Assembly (NCBI GenBank): GCA_948144175.1
Contig: CANXME010002517.1
Coordinates: 2,170,001 to 2,234,000 of the forward strand
Source of the DNA: Closterium sp. NIES-65
Lineage: Eukaryota > Streptophyta > Zygnematophyceae > Desmidiales > Closteriaceae
DNA: 64,000 bases
Direction: 5' to 3'
The translations under genes and the position numbers were made by a program. The notes beneath the pieces were generated by a model that was not told the origin of the DNA, did not search any database, and worked only from the letters and a program-made list of their open reading frames with translations. This document shows, piece by piece, positions 30,117 through 39,473 of this stretch (within the stretch, counting starts at the first letter, position 1; every line of letters begins with the position of its first letter).

Positions 30117-31877
30117 TTAGGTGACGAACTGCTGCACGTCTGCTGCCATCCCGGGCCAGTAGTAATACTTTGCTATCCCTGCTAACGTCTTGTTGCTCCC
30201 GAAATGTCCCGCGTATGGTACGTCGTGAAACTCCTCCAATAGGATCTGCAGTAGCGGGGCGTAATTCGGTACCCAAATATTTCCTGAACCCTTCCTTACA
30301 GCTAAGTCTTTCTCCCACTGTAATAGCTTCTTGATCTGTGCTGTAGCAATCTCTGCGTCCACGGAGTACCCATGTTGGAATAGACCCTTGAGCAGAGGGT
30401 TCATCCCGTCGAGCTGGATGCCTGCTACATGTCCGGGGCGGCTCAACGCGTCTGCCTTGTTGTGTAGCCCGGGCTTGTAGACGATGTCGTAGTGGAAGTG
30501 AGTTTCCAGGAAGTCCACCCACCGCACCTGTCGTCGTGAGAGTGTCGGCTGTGACTTCAGGTATTTGAGACTGCAGTGGTCAGTATAGACTGTAGCCTTG
30601 GCTCCCTCTAGGTAACACCTCCACGCCTTGAAGGCTATGACTATCGCTAAGGCTTCCTTGTCGTGAATGGGGTAGTTCAGTTCTGCTCCGTGTAGCTTCT
30701 TACTGAGGTAGGCGATGGGCTGCAAACCGCGTCCGTGATCCTGCATCAGTACTGCTCCGACTGCTTGGTCACTAGCGTCTGCTTCCACCATGTAGTCCTT
30801 GTCTTGATCCGGCAAGATGAGTACTGGCGCTGTAGTCAGTGTTGTCTGTAGCTGCTCCATGGCTTGCTGATGAGGGGTATCCCATTTGTAGGGAGTATCC
30901 TTTTTCAGTAGGTCGGTCAGTGGCGCTGCTATCTTAGCGTACTGCGGCACGAACCTGTTGTAGTAGTTGGCAAAGCCTAGGAACTGTTGTAACTCCTTCA
31001 CGTTCTCTGGTACTTTCCACTTCTTGACGGCTTCGGTCTTCCGTGGGTCCACGTGTACGCCCTCGGCACTCACCATGTGCCCGAGAAAGTGCACCTTCTT
31101 TAGGGCGAAGTCGCTCTTCGACAGCTTCACGTAGAACTTCTTTTTCCGCAGGATCTCGAACACCTTCCGTAGATGCTTCACGTGCTCCTTCATGTTCTTG
31201 GAGTAGATGAGAATGTCGTCCAGGTACACCACCACGCACTCGTCCAGCAGGGGTCGTAAGATGTGATTCATCTCCGCCTGAAACGTTGCTGGTGCGTTGC
31301 AGAGTCCGAACGGCATCACCAAGTATTCGTAGGAGCCGTATCTAGTCCGGAACGTTGTCTTGTGGACGGAGTTGTCTGCCATCTTGATCTGCCAGTAGCC
31401 CGATCGTAGGTCCAGCTTCGAAAATACTGTTGCTCCACGTAGTAGATCGAGTAGGTCGTCTATGCGCGGTATGGGATATTTGTTTTTGACTGTCTGTTTG
31501 TTCAGTGCGCGGTAGTCGATGCAAATCCGTAGACTGCCGTCTGGTTTTGGAGTGAAGAGAACTGGTGCGCCGTAGGGAGAGGTGGATGGGCGGATCAGTT
31601 GTCTGTCCAGTAGATACTCTATCTGTTTTTTCATGTCTGTCAGTTCAGTCGGACTCAGTCGGTATGGTGCACGTGAGACGGGTTTCGCACCTGGTTCCTC
31701 CACGATCTCGTGCTCGTGGGTGCGTGCTGGAGGTACGCCTGCAGGTAGGTCGTCGGGCATTATATCGTTGTACTGCTCCAAGACCTCCTTCACTGCTGCA
31801 GGTAGCTCGGAACTCGGCTTCTCCTCCTCTGCTGCTGCCATAACCAGTGCTAGGTAACCCGTGTTACTCTCGTTCAC
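30117..31877 (-). pseudogene. G2 reverse transcriptase, RNase H and integrase zinc finger
   Basis: 586 codons. It has the Ty3 linker [16 protein letters not shown], reverse transcriptase with [25 protein letters not shown] and YLDDILIYS, RNase H with [18 protein letters not shown] and [10 protein letters not shown], and the integrase zinc region ([10 protein letters not shown]...). The motifs look intact. A TAG at 31929-31931 upstream and the terminal TAA break the polyprotein, so two nonsense mutations are the main damage. Confidence 0.9.
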
Positions 31878-33415
31878 CGTCTGTTCGAACCGTGCCAGTG
31901 TCGTTTCAGGTACGTCCCCTGTATCCGTCTAGCTTCGCAGTGCTATCCGCTTCCCATTGTTGTAGTTGCACACCTTGCTGTTGACCCAATCGATCTCGGG
32001 GTTGAATCGCTTCAGGAAATCTCGCCCCAAGATAAAATCTAATCCTTTGATGTTGGTGACTGGTAGCTTCGGCTTCCACCTCAACGCACTGTCAGAATCC
32101 CAACCACTAGACCATTGGGATAAAAGGGCTTATTAAGTAGCGGGTCAGTGCGCCCATAACCCCCCAGGCCAACGTGTCTGTAACCCTTCCCTAGGATCAA
32201 TCGGGGATCACCAGTGGACCTCTGATACCCCCCCGCACTGGGATGCCCGAAGTGCATACACCGGGATTCAAACCCGAGACCTTTGCTCTGATACCATGTC
32301 AGAATCCCAACCACTAGACCATTGGGATAAAAGGGCTTATTAAGTAGCGGGTCAGTGCGCCCATAACCCCCCAGGCCAACGTGCCTGTAACCCTTCCCTA
32401 TGATCAATCGGGGATCACCAGTGGACCTCTGACACGCACCTATATGCAGTTGCAGTGATGCTTCGCCGTGGATAGGAAGCTTCGTACTGTCCACCATGGT
32501 TGCTGAAAACTGGGTCTCTTCCGCCTTCTCTCCAATTTTCTCCAATGTTCCGTGGTCACACACCGAGTGAGATGCACCGCTGTCCACCAGTGTCTGGAGG
32601 CGTCGCCCATTGCATAACACCTCGAGGAGTAGTGGTTTGTGCTGCGCTGAGTAGCCAAAGAGGGTCTCGTTAATAGGATCATAGGGTACATCAAACTTAA
32701 TACCTTCGCTTTTTCCTATTCCTGACTCAGCGCTTTCCAACTTCACCTGGGGGGTAGGAGGATTTTTCCGAGGCTTGTATAATTTCTCCTGAGCCTGGAT
32801 GTCTCCTCTAAGCCTTGGCAGCTGTGTAGGCTTCACCTGTGGGCGACGGGGAGCCTTAACACTGTGGTGCGGGGAGAGAATATTAACTCCACGGAACGCA
32901 CGACCCTTTTCTACGCTCCGTAGTACTTTGCCCAACTTCTCAGGTACCTGAATAATTTCTAAAGGCTTTTTCTTGGCCTTTAGACCTCCCCTGAATTTTT
33001 TGAAGGCTTGTAAACCACGAGAAGCAATATTCTTCGTTAGAGCATCTTTATAGGATACTTTTAACGAATTCTTACTTTCGTGGGTGTTCGGCTGGAGTTT
33101 CCCGGTCGGTGCAGAGTCTTTTTTTGCGGAGCCTCCATTCGCCTCGGCGATTTCCCCTGATGCCGATCGGTCGTGACGTTTTAAATTCGCGCCATCTTTT
33201 TCTCCTTTTTTCACCCGCTCCGAAGTCGCCACGTCGTCGCCTTTTCCTGCTTTTCGGATCTTTACGCGATCGCCAGGTCGATCCGCGGCTACTGGCGATT
33301 CCCGTTTTTTGACTTCGGGGGTGCTCCACTGTTTCAGTCTCGGAGTGCCGCACGTGCTTTCTTCATTTTGTAGCACGACAAAAACTGATGTCCTGCTGCG
33401 CCGCAAAATTCGCAT
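31878..33415 (-). pseudogene. G2 protease region, split by TRIM copy 2
   Basis: Frame 33415 to about 32440 carries a Lys-rich linker and the retropepsin motif LVDSGASHSVCD, then runs into the TRIM at 32434. After the TRIM (from 32089 down) the protease reading continues with a GRDFLKRF segment and TDTGDVPE before the reverse transcriptase. The frame overlaps the gag frame (ends 33334) in the -1 register, which may be a programmed frameshift or a mutation. Confidence 0.8.
32090..32434 (-). mobile_element. TRIM copy 2, inserted in the G2 protease
   Basis: 345 bp with 138-bp LTRs at 32090-32227 and 32297-32434 (about three differences) and the perfect TSD CGCAC at 32085-32089 and 32435-32439. 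On the minus strand TGGTATCAGAGC (32296-32285) adjoins the LTR, and a G7 tract (32234-32228) precedes the other LTR. It is clearly the same family as 2060-2406. The B box here has one change (GGGTTTGAATCCC, 32263-32275); the A box (32310-32321) is unchanged. Confidence 0.95.
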
Positions 33416-34278
33416 TTTGTCGGCTGCTGCTTCGCGTCGTATTTGTCGATATCCATCGGTTCGGTGAACGTGGGGGGTGCCGATCGCTCCGTGCCGAATG
33501 TACGGTTCGGCGTGAAGCGTCGTGTTTCGGGTTGACTTCGAGTCAGCGCGTTGTATCGCTCGGCAGCACGCACGATGTCTCTGTAGCTGTTGTAATTCGC
33601 CGCAATCACGTGCCGCCGAATCTCCATTTTTAATCCTTCGGTGTACGCCTGGATTTTTTCGCCTTCGGTCAGGTCGGTGATGCGGTTGAACAGTAACTCC
33701 ATCTGCTGCGTGTACTGTGTTACACTACTGTATTGCTTGTGTCGGTGTATCTGCTGTCGCGCCATGTAGGTTGTATGAATTGGTTCGAAACGCTCGATTA
33801 AATCTGCCCGAAACTGCTGCCACGTTTTCTCCCCGAGGGCTACGTCGGTGTAGTAAATCCATTCGAGAGCCGGTCCACGTAACAGTGTCGCTGCGAGCCG
33901 AATCCTTGCTGCGTCGTGTTGTGGGGTCGAACAGCCAATGGCCTCGAAGTAAATTTCGAGGGTGGCCACGAATCGCCGGACGTCGGATCCCTTCGCGCTT
34001 GGATCGAACGCTTTGGGGAGCCTCGGTCGTGCTGCTTCGAGGTTCGGCGACAGTGGTGCCATTGGTCCGTGAAATGTCGGTGTCGCCACTGCTGCTGGAG
34101 TTGTCGGTGCTGCACTCGCTATGGTCGCTGCTGCTGCGGTGGCGAACCCTGGTTGGCTTGTCAGAAAAGCCTCGAGTCGACGAAGCGTCGCCTGCGTCTG
34201 CTCCATGTCGGTGCGGAGGCTCGCGATGTCGCTCGTAGTCGCGTAGTTGTCGCCTTGGCCCTCCATGCCTGACATCAA
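33334..34278 (-). CDS. G2 gag
   Basis: 314 residues from an ATG at 34278. N-terminal coiled-coil-like segment (LRTDMEQTQATLRRLEAFL), an Ala/Thr/Pro linker, then the Ty3 capsid domain (residues about 85-240, with LRGPALEWIYY and YTQQMELLFNRI). A single zinc knuckle follows, CEFCGAAGHQFLSC, fitting C-X2-C-X4-H-X4-C. Length and layout are normal for chromovirus gag. No stop within it. Confidence 0.88.
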   Translation of the reverse strand: MMSGMEGQGDNYATTSDIASLRTDMEQTQATLRRLEAFLTSQPGFATAAAATIASAAPTTPAAVATPTFHGPMAPLSPNLEAARPRLPKAFDPSAKGSDVRRFVATLEIYFEAIGCSTPQHDAARIRLAATLLRGPALEWIYYTDVALGEKTWQQFRADLIERFEPIHTTYMARQQIHRHKQYSSVTQYTQQMELLFNRITDLTEGEKIQAYTEGLKMEIRRHVIAANYNSYRDIVRAAERYNALTRSQPETRRFTPNRTFGTERSAPPTFTEPMDIDKYDAKQQPTKCEFCGAAGHQFLSCYKMKKARAALRD

Positions 34279-34412
34279 CGCGTCCGAAAAACCGAAATCA
34301 CGGAAAACACGGAACCGGTTTTACGTACCCGAAATCAATGTTTGACTGCGTCGCCCCCGCGGTTTTTGAAGACTGGTTTTTTAGCGGTCGAAAGAACTTC
34401 GCGTGTAAACGG

Positions 34413-34425
34413 GCTCTGATTACCA
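34413..34425 (-). promoter_or_regulatory. G2 primer-binding site
   Basis: On the minus strand the LTR end is followed by CT and then TGGTAATCAGAGC, an initiator-Met-like primer site with one extra A. Confidence 0.65.
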
Positions 34426-34427
34426 AG

Positions 34428-34805
34428 TGTGAGGATCTAGGATCGAGTTCAGAAAAGAGAATGAGAATTGAGTCGAATTGAATGTTCACCTGGGTACAAC
34501 ACGAGGCTATATATAGGCTCGACACAAGGCCCCGTAACCAGGTGTTACGCGAAGGTTCCGCGGGCTGCGTAGCGTCCCGAACGGATCCTTACCGAATTCG
34601 GTAGAAGGCAATTCGGTGGCAACCGAAAAGCCAGAATTCGGTGCACGCAACCTAGCTCGGTGCTATAACAATAATAAAATATAGGAAAGCACCTAGCCTA
34701 GAAAATCAAGCAATTCATGCATGCATATAATTATCCTATGCTAGAAATAGCATGATAAAGTAAAGGCAAGCAAGCATAGCTGGCATAAGCCGTCGTACTC
34801 TCACA
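34428..34805 (-). repeat. G2 5' LTR
   Basis: 378 bp; partner of 21730-22107. Confidence 0.95.
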
Positions 34806-34810
34806 GGCAG

Positions 34811-36023
34811 CCTGCACGAGGAGATCTGGCTGCGTCGCCCACCTGGATTCACTGGGTCTTTTCCTCCTGGCACCCAGTGGAGCCTCCGGCGGCCAGTCTA
34901 CGGTCTCCGCCAGGCACCGCGTGAGTGGCACGACACACTGAGGACTACACTTGCGGCTCTTGGGTTTGCTCCCTCTACTGCCGACCCGTCGCTGTTTCTG
35001 CGCACCGACACTTCTTTGCCGCCGTTCTACATCCTCGTGTACGTCGACGACTTGGTCTTTGCCACACCTGACACTGCTGGACTCGCCCACGTGAAGTCCG
35101 AGCTGCAGAAGAGACACACGTGCACTGACCTGGGTGAACTGCGCAGCTACCTTGGCTTGCAGATCACTCGGGACAGAGCACGCCGCACCATTACTCTGAC
35201 TCAGTCACACATGGTGCAGCAGGTCCTTCAGCGCTTCGGTTTCACGTACTCCTCGCCTCAGGCCACTCCTCTGCCTACTCGCCACTCGCTCTCAGCTCTG
35301 CCTTCGGATGAGTCCGTAGAGTCGAGTGGCCTGTACCCAGAGCTTGTTGGTTGCCTCATGTACCTGATGACCTGCACACGGCCTGACCTTGCATACCCTT
35401 TTAGCATTCTCGCACGCTATGTTGCTCCTGGGAGACATAGACCGGAGCACATGGCTGCAGCGAAGAGGGTGTTGCGCTACTTGTGCAGTACGTCGGGCAT
35501 GGGGCTTGTGCTTGGAGGGCAGAGTCCAGTGGTCCTTACTGGGCATGCAGACGCTTCTTGGGCTGACGACCAGGCTACGCAGCGGTCGTCACAGTGTTAC
35601 ACCTTCAGCCTTGGTTCCGGCTCTGTTTCGTGGCGGGCTACCCGCTCGTCTTCTATTCTCGGCTCCAGTTGTGAGGCTGAGATGTACGCAGGAGCCATGG
35701 CTGCACAGGAGCTTCGCTGGCTCACCTACCTGCTGACTGACCTCGGAGAGCCGCCTCGTTCTCCTCCGGTGCTGTACGTAGACAACAAGGCCATGCTGGC
35801 CTTGTGTCGGGAGCAGAGACTGGAGCACAGAACGAAGCACATTGCTCTCCGCTACTTTCTTGCTCGTGAGCTGCAGTAGCATGGTCAGCTGCGTCTTGCG
35901 TACGTGGCCTCTGAGGCCAACACTGCTGATATCTTCACCAAGGCGCTTGCGCCTTGTGACCATCAGCGCTTATGTACTCAGCTCGGCCTTGTGCCTACCT
36001 TGCCTCACTTGCTCACCTCTTGA
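34811..36023 (+). pseudogene. Copia-A reverse transcriptase (rest) and RNase H
   Basis: Continues the Copia-A reading cut at 21729: LHEEIWLRRPPGF, VYGLRQAPREWHD, LVYVDDLVFA, GHADASWADD, CEAEMYAGAMAAQE, YVDNKAMLALC, NTADIFTKALAP. The only stop before the natural end is TAG at 35877-35879, a CAG-to-TAG change relative to Copia-B. The natural TGA is at 36021-36023. Confidence 0.9.
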
Positions 36024-36723
36024 CCTTGCTTGTACTGTTACATATATATATACGTGCTCTTGCTTGTCTAGCCCTTTTTATATATATGTACTCCTGCATG
36101 TTAACTGGCCTTGTGGCCTTGAACTTGTGCTCGGAATGTGTGGTGACTTTGTGATCCACCCTGAGCTTGCTTTGCTTGACTGGTCTTGTGACCCCTTGTT
36201 CTCCCCCACTTTGCCTATGGGGGTGTGTCAGAACATTATAGCTCATGCATATTGTGTAGGCTATAGTGGGGTAGCCCACAAGGGGTACAACCCAATTAGG
36301 GTTAGTACTTGTACCCAATTCATTCATAGTTCATTTATTCTCGTTTCAATTCTCTCAGTGCCTACCTTGCCTCACTTGCTCACCTCTTGACCTTGCTTGT
36401 ACTGTTACATATATATATACCTGCTCTTGCTTGTCTCGCCTTTTTATATATATGTACTCCTGCATGTGAACTGGCCTTGTGGCCTTGAACTTGTGCTCAG
36501 AATGTGTGGTGACTTTGTGATCCACCCTGAGCTTGCTTTGCTTGACTGGTCTTGTGACCCCTTGTTCTCCCCCACTTTGCCTATGGGGGTGTGTCAGAAC
36601 ATTATAGCTCATGCATATTGTGTAGGCTATAGTGGGGTAGCCCATAAGGGGTACAACCCAATTAGGTTTAGTACTTGTACCCAGTTCATTCATAGTTCAT
36701 TCATTCTCGTTTCAATTATTACA
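35991..36723 (+). repeat. Tandem 3'UTR-LTR duplication at the Copia-A 3' end
   Basis: A segment of about 366 bp (end of pol, 3'UTR with hairpins, LTR) occurs twice: LTRs start at 36226 and 36592. The first LTR copy ends prematurely near 36352 and joins CAGTGCCTACCTTGCC, a repeat of the pol end at about 35992. Only the outer LTR has a proper CA end next to the TSD. The hairpins GGCCTTGTGGCC are at 36107-36118 and 36473-36484; GGTCTTGTGACC at 36182-36193 and 36548-36559. Confidence 0.9.
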
Positions 36724-37088
36724 CTGTGAATTTCCAGTCGTGAAAAATGGGTCTGTGCGGTATCCGTGGGTGAATAGGCCTGTTAAAAGCGGGTTGGTTT
36801 GGGCGAGTAGGATGGCATGGAGTTGGGCGGTAGGGCGGGTGAGTGCGTCGGCGATGTTGGATGCGCCTTTCTTGTACGTAACCGTGTAGTGGAAGTTGGA
36901 CTCGAGGTAGTCCAACCAGCGAATCTGTCGCGGATTGAGATTTGGTTGGACGCGTAGGTACTGTAGTGATCGGTGGTCTGTCCGTACTGTCACGTCGGCG
37001 CCAGTCAGGTTACACTGCCAAATCTTGAACGCGTGCACGATCGCCAACATTTCGCGGTCTTGTATCGGGTAGTTGCGTTCGGGCGGGT
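36724..37088 (-). pseudogene. G1 RNase H piece
   Basis: On the minus strand: NPPERNYPIQDREMLAIVHA, a TDHRSLQYL motif and WLDYLESNFHYTVTYKKG...NIADALTRP, the RNase H end of Ty3 pol. It joins the reverse transcriptase piece at 43955 when G3 is removed. It ends where Copia-A is inserted. Confidence 0.88.
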
Positions 37089-37410
37089 TGTCATACATTT
37101 AATTGAAGAATAGAGAGTAGGGCATATCAATATAAATGCATGACAGGGTACCATAGTGAGTAGTATTCAAGCGGGGTGAGGCAGAGGCGAATAGCGCCAG
37201 ATCGGGAACGGACGAAACAAAACCAACCGTTGCCGTGCAACGGTAACCAAGTGCACATACTTAGGCAAGCAACACGAGCAGTATCATTTGCTTGCTTGTA
37301 TGTTTCCTCTATCAGCTAAAAGCTACCTACAACCATACTCGTATTTGCGCAAAGGAGAGGAGCCAATCCCAGCAAGCCTTTTGTGGGTTTCCACTCATTG
37401 CTTTCCGACA
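37089..37410 (+). repeat. G3 presumed 5' LTR
   Basis: TGTCATACATT to GCTTTCCGACA. The right end is inferred because TTTCCGACA also ends the whole element at 43946-43954. No obvious tRNA-complementary TGG primer site follows (next bases GTCAGCCGAG), so the boundary is tentative. Confidence 0.5.
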
Positions 37411-37601
37411 GTCAGCCGAGTTAGGAAGACCCAGAAAGAGAGTCCAAGGAGCCCGGACTACACAACATACAAGCAAGAACTGCGACCGATCGCTGTTCTC
37501 AAACTAGGATGAACGATAGGTTTAGACTACGATCGGGGCAGAGCTACTGAAAAGAAGATATTTCAGCTGAACCAAGCTGGCGCGCCGCTGCGACGACCTC
37601 T
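37411..37601 (+). other. G3 leader
   Basis: About 190 bp between presumed LTR and gag frame, without an open frame of note. A purine-rich AGGAAGACCCAGAAAGAG lies near its start. Confidence 0.4.
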
Positions 37602-39071
37602 TTGGACCGAGCGTCAGCGGTGGAGACAAGGCGCTCGCCAGCTCCGACTACCGGAGCGTACCGGACCCCGCACCAACGGGAACGAGGGCGGCGCGAGGAT
37701 ATGGAGCCTTCGCGGACCGTCGCGTCGGATCCAGGAGAGACACCTCACGATCCGCTCTGGGCTCGGGAAGCGAGAGCACGGTGGGCGAGCCGCCCAGCTA
37801 GTAACTCCCCTGGGTTGATGCCGGGGATGGAATCCGACCGAATGCGGGCACAGACGACGTGGCTGCGGCGCCAGCCGGAGGGAGAGTTCCGGTCGCCGAT
37901 GCATCGGGAGATTATAATGAGTCGAGCTGCGGAGCTACCCTCAACAGCCGCCCCACCAGACCGGTCTACCGACAAGAGATGGCAGACAGGATCCCTGCCG
38001 AAGCTGGAGGTAGCCGAGCGGTTCACCGGAATTCCCGGCGTGGGTCCCACCCTGAAGAACTATCTAATGCAGTTGGAGACGGTGCAGTACTGTTGGGAAC
38101 GGGACGGGCTGGACCCGGCAGAATTCTTTCGGCGGATGGTAGTAATGCTAGCGGGCGAGGCCGAGACCTTTTATCGCATGACGCGAGACGAAGTGCTTGA
38201 GGAGCTGGCGTGCGGAGAGATCGGAAACCCGACCGCGCGGGTTGTCGAGCTGCTGAAGAAGGAATTTCTGGGGCAAACTAAAGCGAGAGTCGAGGAATTC
38301 CGCGAGTTTCGCCGAGGAAAAGACGAGTCCTTGCTAGCCTACTACTGCCGACTGAGGGAGCTTGCGGATGATCTGGAAAGCCGAGACGAACGGCTACTGG
38401 TGCGCAAGTTCGTCCGAGGCTTAGATGAAGATCTGCGGAATGTGGTGCGGAACACAGTGTACGGCATGGGTGCAGATATTACTCTGAAGGACGTCTACGA
38501 ATTGGCTAAAAGGACGGAGCACGCGCAGAGGATGTTGGACTTGGAAGACGGGGAAGTGCGTCCTAAAACTAAGTCTTCATGGGCGGCGGCGGCGCTGGCG
38601 GAGTCGCCTCTCGGCGGACTACAGCGGGCCGACGCACGGCGGTGTCACGAATGTGGGGAAGTGGGCCATTTGAAGCGAGATCGCCCGAAGCTGCCAGTGT
38701 GTGGGAACTGTGGACGGAAGGGGCACAAGGACAACACATGCTATAGCCGGCGCCGCTCCGAGGAGACCCCCAGTAAAGAAGAGTTACAGGCGGAGATTAA
38801 ACGGTTACAACTGCGATTGGAGGCGAAGCCTAAAGTGGAACCGAAAGCCCGAGCTATGTTGGCATACGAGGAGGTCGAGGGGGAGGAAGAAGGCGAGGGC
38901 GAGTATTTGCGAGCAAGCGGCTTTATGGCGTTCCCAAGGGAGAGAGAGGACCTCGATCTTCGGCTCCGAGGGAGCCAGTCGTGCGAGAGCCGTACGAGCA
39001 GAGTGCGTGAGCCACGCGGCAACGTGCATGAGGGAAGCAGTACCTCCGAACTGAGGCGCCACCCTAATTAG
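37602..39071 (+). CDS. G3 gag
   Basis: About 489 residues. The frame is open upstream of the first ATG, so the exact start is uncertain. A basic Arg-rich N-terminal part is followed by a capsid domain (about residues 145-315, starting VAERFTGIPGVGPTLKNYL, with LAGEAETFYRM and EFREFRRGKDESLLAYYCRL). Two zinc knuckles follow. The first reads CHECGEVGHLKRDR, with the last Cys replaced by Arg. The second, CGNCGRKGHKDNTC, is complete. A Glu-rich tail ends at TAG 39069-39071. The capsid aligns well by eye with that of G4. Confidence 0.88.
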   Translation: MDRASAVETRRSPAPTTGAYRTPHQRERGRREDMEPSRTVASDPGETPHDPLWAREARARWASRPASNSPGLMPGMESDRMRAQTTWLRRQPEGEFRSPMHREIIMSRAAELPSTAAPPDRSTDKRWQTGSLPKLEVAERFTGIPGVGPTLKNYLMQLETVQYCWERDGLDPAEFFRRMVVMLAGEAETFYRMTRDEVLEELACGEIGNPTARVVELLKKEFLGQTKARVEEFREFRRGKDESLLAYYCRLRELADDLESRDERLLVRKFVRGLDEDLRNVVRNTVYGMGADITLKDVYELAKRTEHAQRMLDLEDGEVRPKTKSSWAAAALAESPLGGLQRADARRCHECGEVGHLKRDRPKLPVCGNCGRKGHKDNTCYSRRRSEETPSKEELQAEIKRLQLRLEAKPKVEPKARAMLAYEEVEGEEEGEGEYLRASGFMAFPREREDLDLRLRGSQSCESRTSRVREPRGNVHEGSSTSELRRHPN

Positions 39072-39473
39072 AGACTCGTGTGCCAGGCCTCCGTCCTGAT
39101 AGCCGAAAAGGGGAGCATGACGGTGGGTGGGTTGCCAGTGGGGCAAGCGATCATTGACACCGGAGCTCACCACGTGTTGATCGGGAAGGGACTAGCGAGG
39201 CAACTGAAGCTAGCCATGCCCGGGAGGCTCGTGCCGAGGGGCATCCTGCTCATGACCGCTGAGGGAGGGGAGCCAAAATGGATGCCGCGGACAGTAAGAC
39301 CCATCGAGATAGTACTGCTTCCCGGCACCGACAAAGAATGCTGCATCCGCGTGACTTGTGGCGTGTCAGAGTTCGAGGATTATGATGCGCTAGTGGGCAT
39401 GGATTTGCCTTACCGAGTTGGCGCCACCATTTGTACCTGGCAGGAGAAAGTGCTGTACCGCGTGCACTACTAG
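39072..39473 (+). CDS. G3 protease
   Basis: In frame with gag behind a single TAG; 133 codons to a second TAG at 39471-39473. Retropepsin core: AIIDTGAHHVLIG (catalytic DTG), then a flap region and DALVGMDLPYRVGATI, corresponding to the conserved LG.D segment. There is no ATG near the start, so expression by amber read-through of gag is the simplest mechanism. Confidence 0.85.
   Translation, partial: RLVCQASVLIAEKGSMTVGGLPVGQAIIDTGAHHVLIGKGLARQLKLAMPGRLVPRGILLMTAEGGEPKWMPRTVRPIEIVLLPGTDKECCIRVTCGVSEFEDYDALVGMDLPYRVGATICTWQEKVLYRVHY

Larger units (their letters stand above)
21730..34805 (-). mobile_element. G2: Ty3/gypsy chromovirus nested in Copia-A
   Basis: LTRs 21730-22107 and 34428-34805 (378 bp each, TGTGAGGATC...CTCTCACA, about nine differences), TSD GGCAG at 21725-21729 and 34806-34810. 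On the minus strand: 5' LTR, primer site, gag (34278-33334), protease (33415 onward, split by a TRIM), reverse transcriptase and RNase H (31877-30117), integrase (30098-29388), then Copia-B, then integrase C-terminus and chromodomain (22549-22118). Core length without insertions is about 5.9 kb. Confidence 0.95.
16754..36723 (+). mobile_element. Copia-A: Ty1/copia element nested in G1, itself split by G2
   Basis: 5' LTR 16754-16885, terminal 3' LTR 36592-36723, TSD CTGTG at 16749-16753 and 36724-36728. Contents: primer site, repeat leader, gag, protease, integrase and part of the reverse transcriptase (to 21729), G2, then the rest of reverse transcriptase and RNase H (34811-36023) and a duplicated 3'UTR-LTR segment. 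Both coding and LTR decay (about four differences in 132 bp) are moderate. Confidence 0.93.

Noticed and set aside
32081-32440. C-terminal extension of the G2 protease frame
   Set aside because: The frame runs into the TRIM; residues beyond 32434 are TRIM sequence, not protein of the element.
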